Of a stretch of DNA of 64,000 nt, positions 63,628 to 64,000 are shown piece after piece. The notes beneath the pieces were generated by a model. The model saw only the letters and a list, made by a program, of their open reading frames with translations. It did not search any database and was not told the DNA's origin. The first letter of the stretch is position 1; every line of letters begins with the position of its first letter. Both the position numbers and the translations under genes were made by a program. The stretch comes from Dokdonella sp. (GTDB lineage: Bacteria > Pseudomonadota > Gammaproteobacteria > Xanthomonadales > Rhodanobacteraceae), in contig NZ_JAHCAP010000011.1 of NCBI RefSeq assembly GCF_019634815.1, positions 1 through 64,000 on the forward strand, written 5' to 3'.

Positions 63628-64000
63628 TCATGCGGTCTTCGCAACAACCTCGCCCACACCCAAGTCCATGACTTGCCGATACAAACCGACCAATCCGTTG
63701 CCCAGACGCAGGACGATGTCCGGATAGACGATCTGTTCTTCCTTCTCGTCGTGGCCATCGAGCAGGAGCAGGAAACGGCGCTGCGAAGCGGGATCATCCA
63801 GGTGATCGAGGTGCCGCTTGAGATGCTGGTGCTCGTTGCACAACCCGCGCACCCAACCGGGATTGCCAGCGGCGGCCAGATAGGCCGGAAACAACATCTC
63901 CTCTTCGATCACCAGATGCCGTGCGAGACTGTTGCGCAGCCATTGCATGCGCTCGGCATCCCCGCGCAGCGCGCCGGCGAGCGCAGACTCGATCACCGCA
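63628..64000 (-). CDS. Hemerythrin-like HHE domain protein (partial, cut by window edge)
   Basis: At least 123 residues of a cytoplasmic hemerythrin HHE domain protein. Iron-binding helices are visible: RHLVIEEEMLFPAYLAA (HxxxE), LCNEHQHLKRHLDHL (Hxxx H) and LLLDGHDEKEEQIVYPDIV (HxxxE). The first in-frame codon that could start translation within the window is GTG at 63996, but the frame is open to the edge, so the real start is probably outside. Such proteins sense or bind oxygen, NO or iron, and fit the iron and heme theme nearby. Confidence 0.8.
   Translation of the reverse strand, partial: AVIESALAGALRGDAERMQWLRNSLARHLVIEEEMLFPAYLAAAGNPGWVRGLCNEHQHLKRHLDHLDDPASQRRFLLLLDGHDEKEEQIVYPDIVLRLGNGLVGLYRQVMDLGVGEVVAKTA

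Overview
The window reads as a chromosomal segment of a GC-rich gammaproteobacterium of the order Lysobacterales (Xanthomonadales), most likely Rhodanobacteraceae/Dokdonella-like. This is inferred from gene order (aroQ-accB-accC-prmA; DUF3426-fis-purH-purD), from GTAG-type REP elements, and from secreted proteins ending in a D-x-I-F/Y-x-x-x-F-E tail. No rRNA, CRISPR array, phage module, integrase or transposase was found. One tRNA (Met, CAU) is present.

Layout. 0.3-5.9 kb: a secreted endonuclease I, cutA, a DsbD with two N-terminal alpha domains, and a TlpA-like thioredoxin. 6-16.9 kb: housekeeping genes aroQ, accB, accC, prmA, a YiiX-like cysteine hydrolase, a DUF3426 protein, fis, a secreted propeller-like protein, a decayed second fis copy, purH, a tandem repeat block, purD. 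17-29.3 kb: TPR protein, LplT-PlsC fusion, alpha/beta hydrolase, ferredoxin reductase, ampE, nudC, erpA, bactofilin, hemJ, bacterioferritin and its ferredoxin, rppH. 29.5-35.6 kb is more accessory: tRNA-Met, a nuclease-DUF2075 helicase, an M23 peptidase, a HEPN protein, a REPIN array, an SRAP protein. 35.6-45.8 kb: Lrp regulator with a divergent methionine gamma-lyase-like enzyme, SDR, SMUG1-type glycosylase, UbiM-like hydroxylase, a membrane wHTH-TPR regulator, a BNR/M15-like secreted protein.

45.8-54 kb: azurin, then a thiamine uptake operon (TPP riboswitch, TonB receptor, PnuT), a small-molecule kinase, and a translationally coupled flavoprotein plus TPP-dependent enzyme.

55-62 kb holds the most interesting system. 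An AraC regulator diverges, across a Fur-box-like site, from an operon encoding a TonB receptor, a giant exported and membrane-anchored CobN-like chelatase, an ExbB/TolQ-like channel, a DUF2149 protein whose single membrane helix looks like ExbD/TolR (Asp in the helix), and a tiny two-helix membrane protein. It resembles the hmuRSTU heme loci of Bacteroidetes and could be a proton-motive-force-driven periplasmic tetrapyrrole dechelatase. The window ends with a secreted propeller protein carrying the same FE tail and a partial hemerythrin-like protein.
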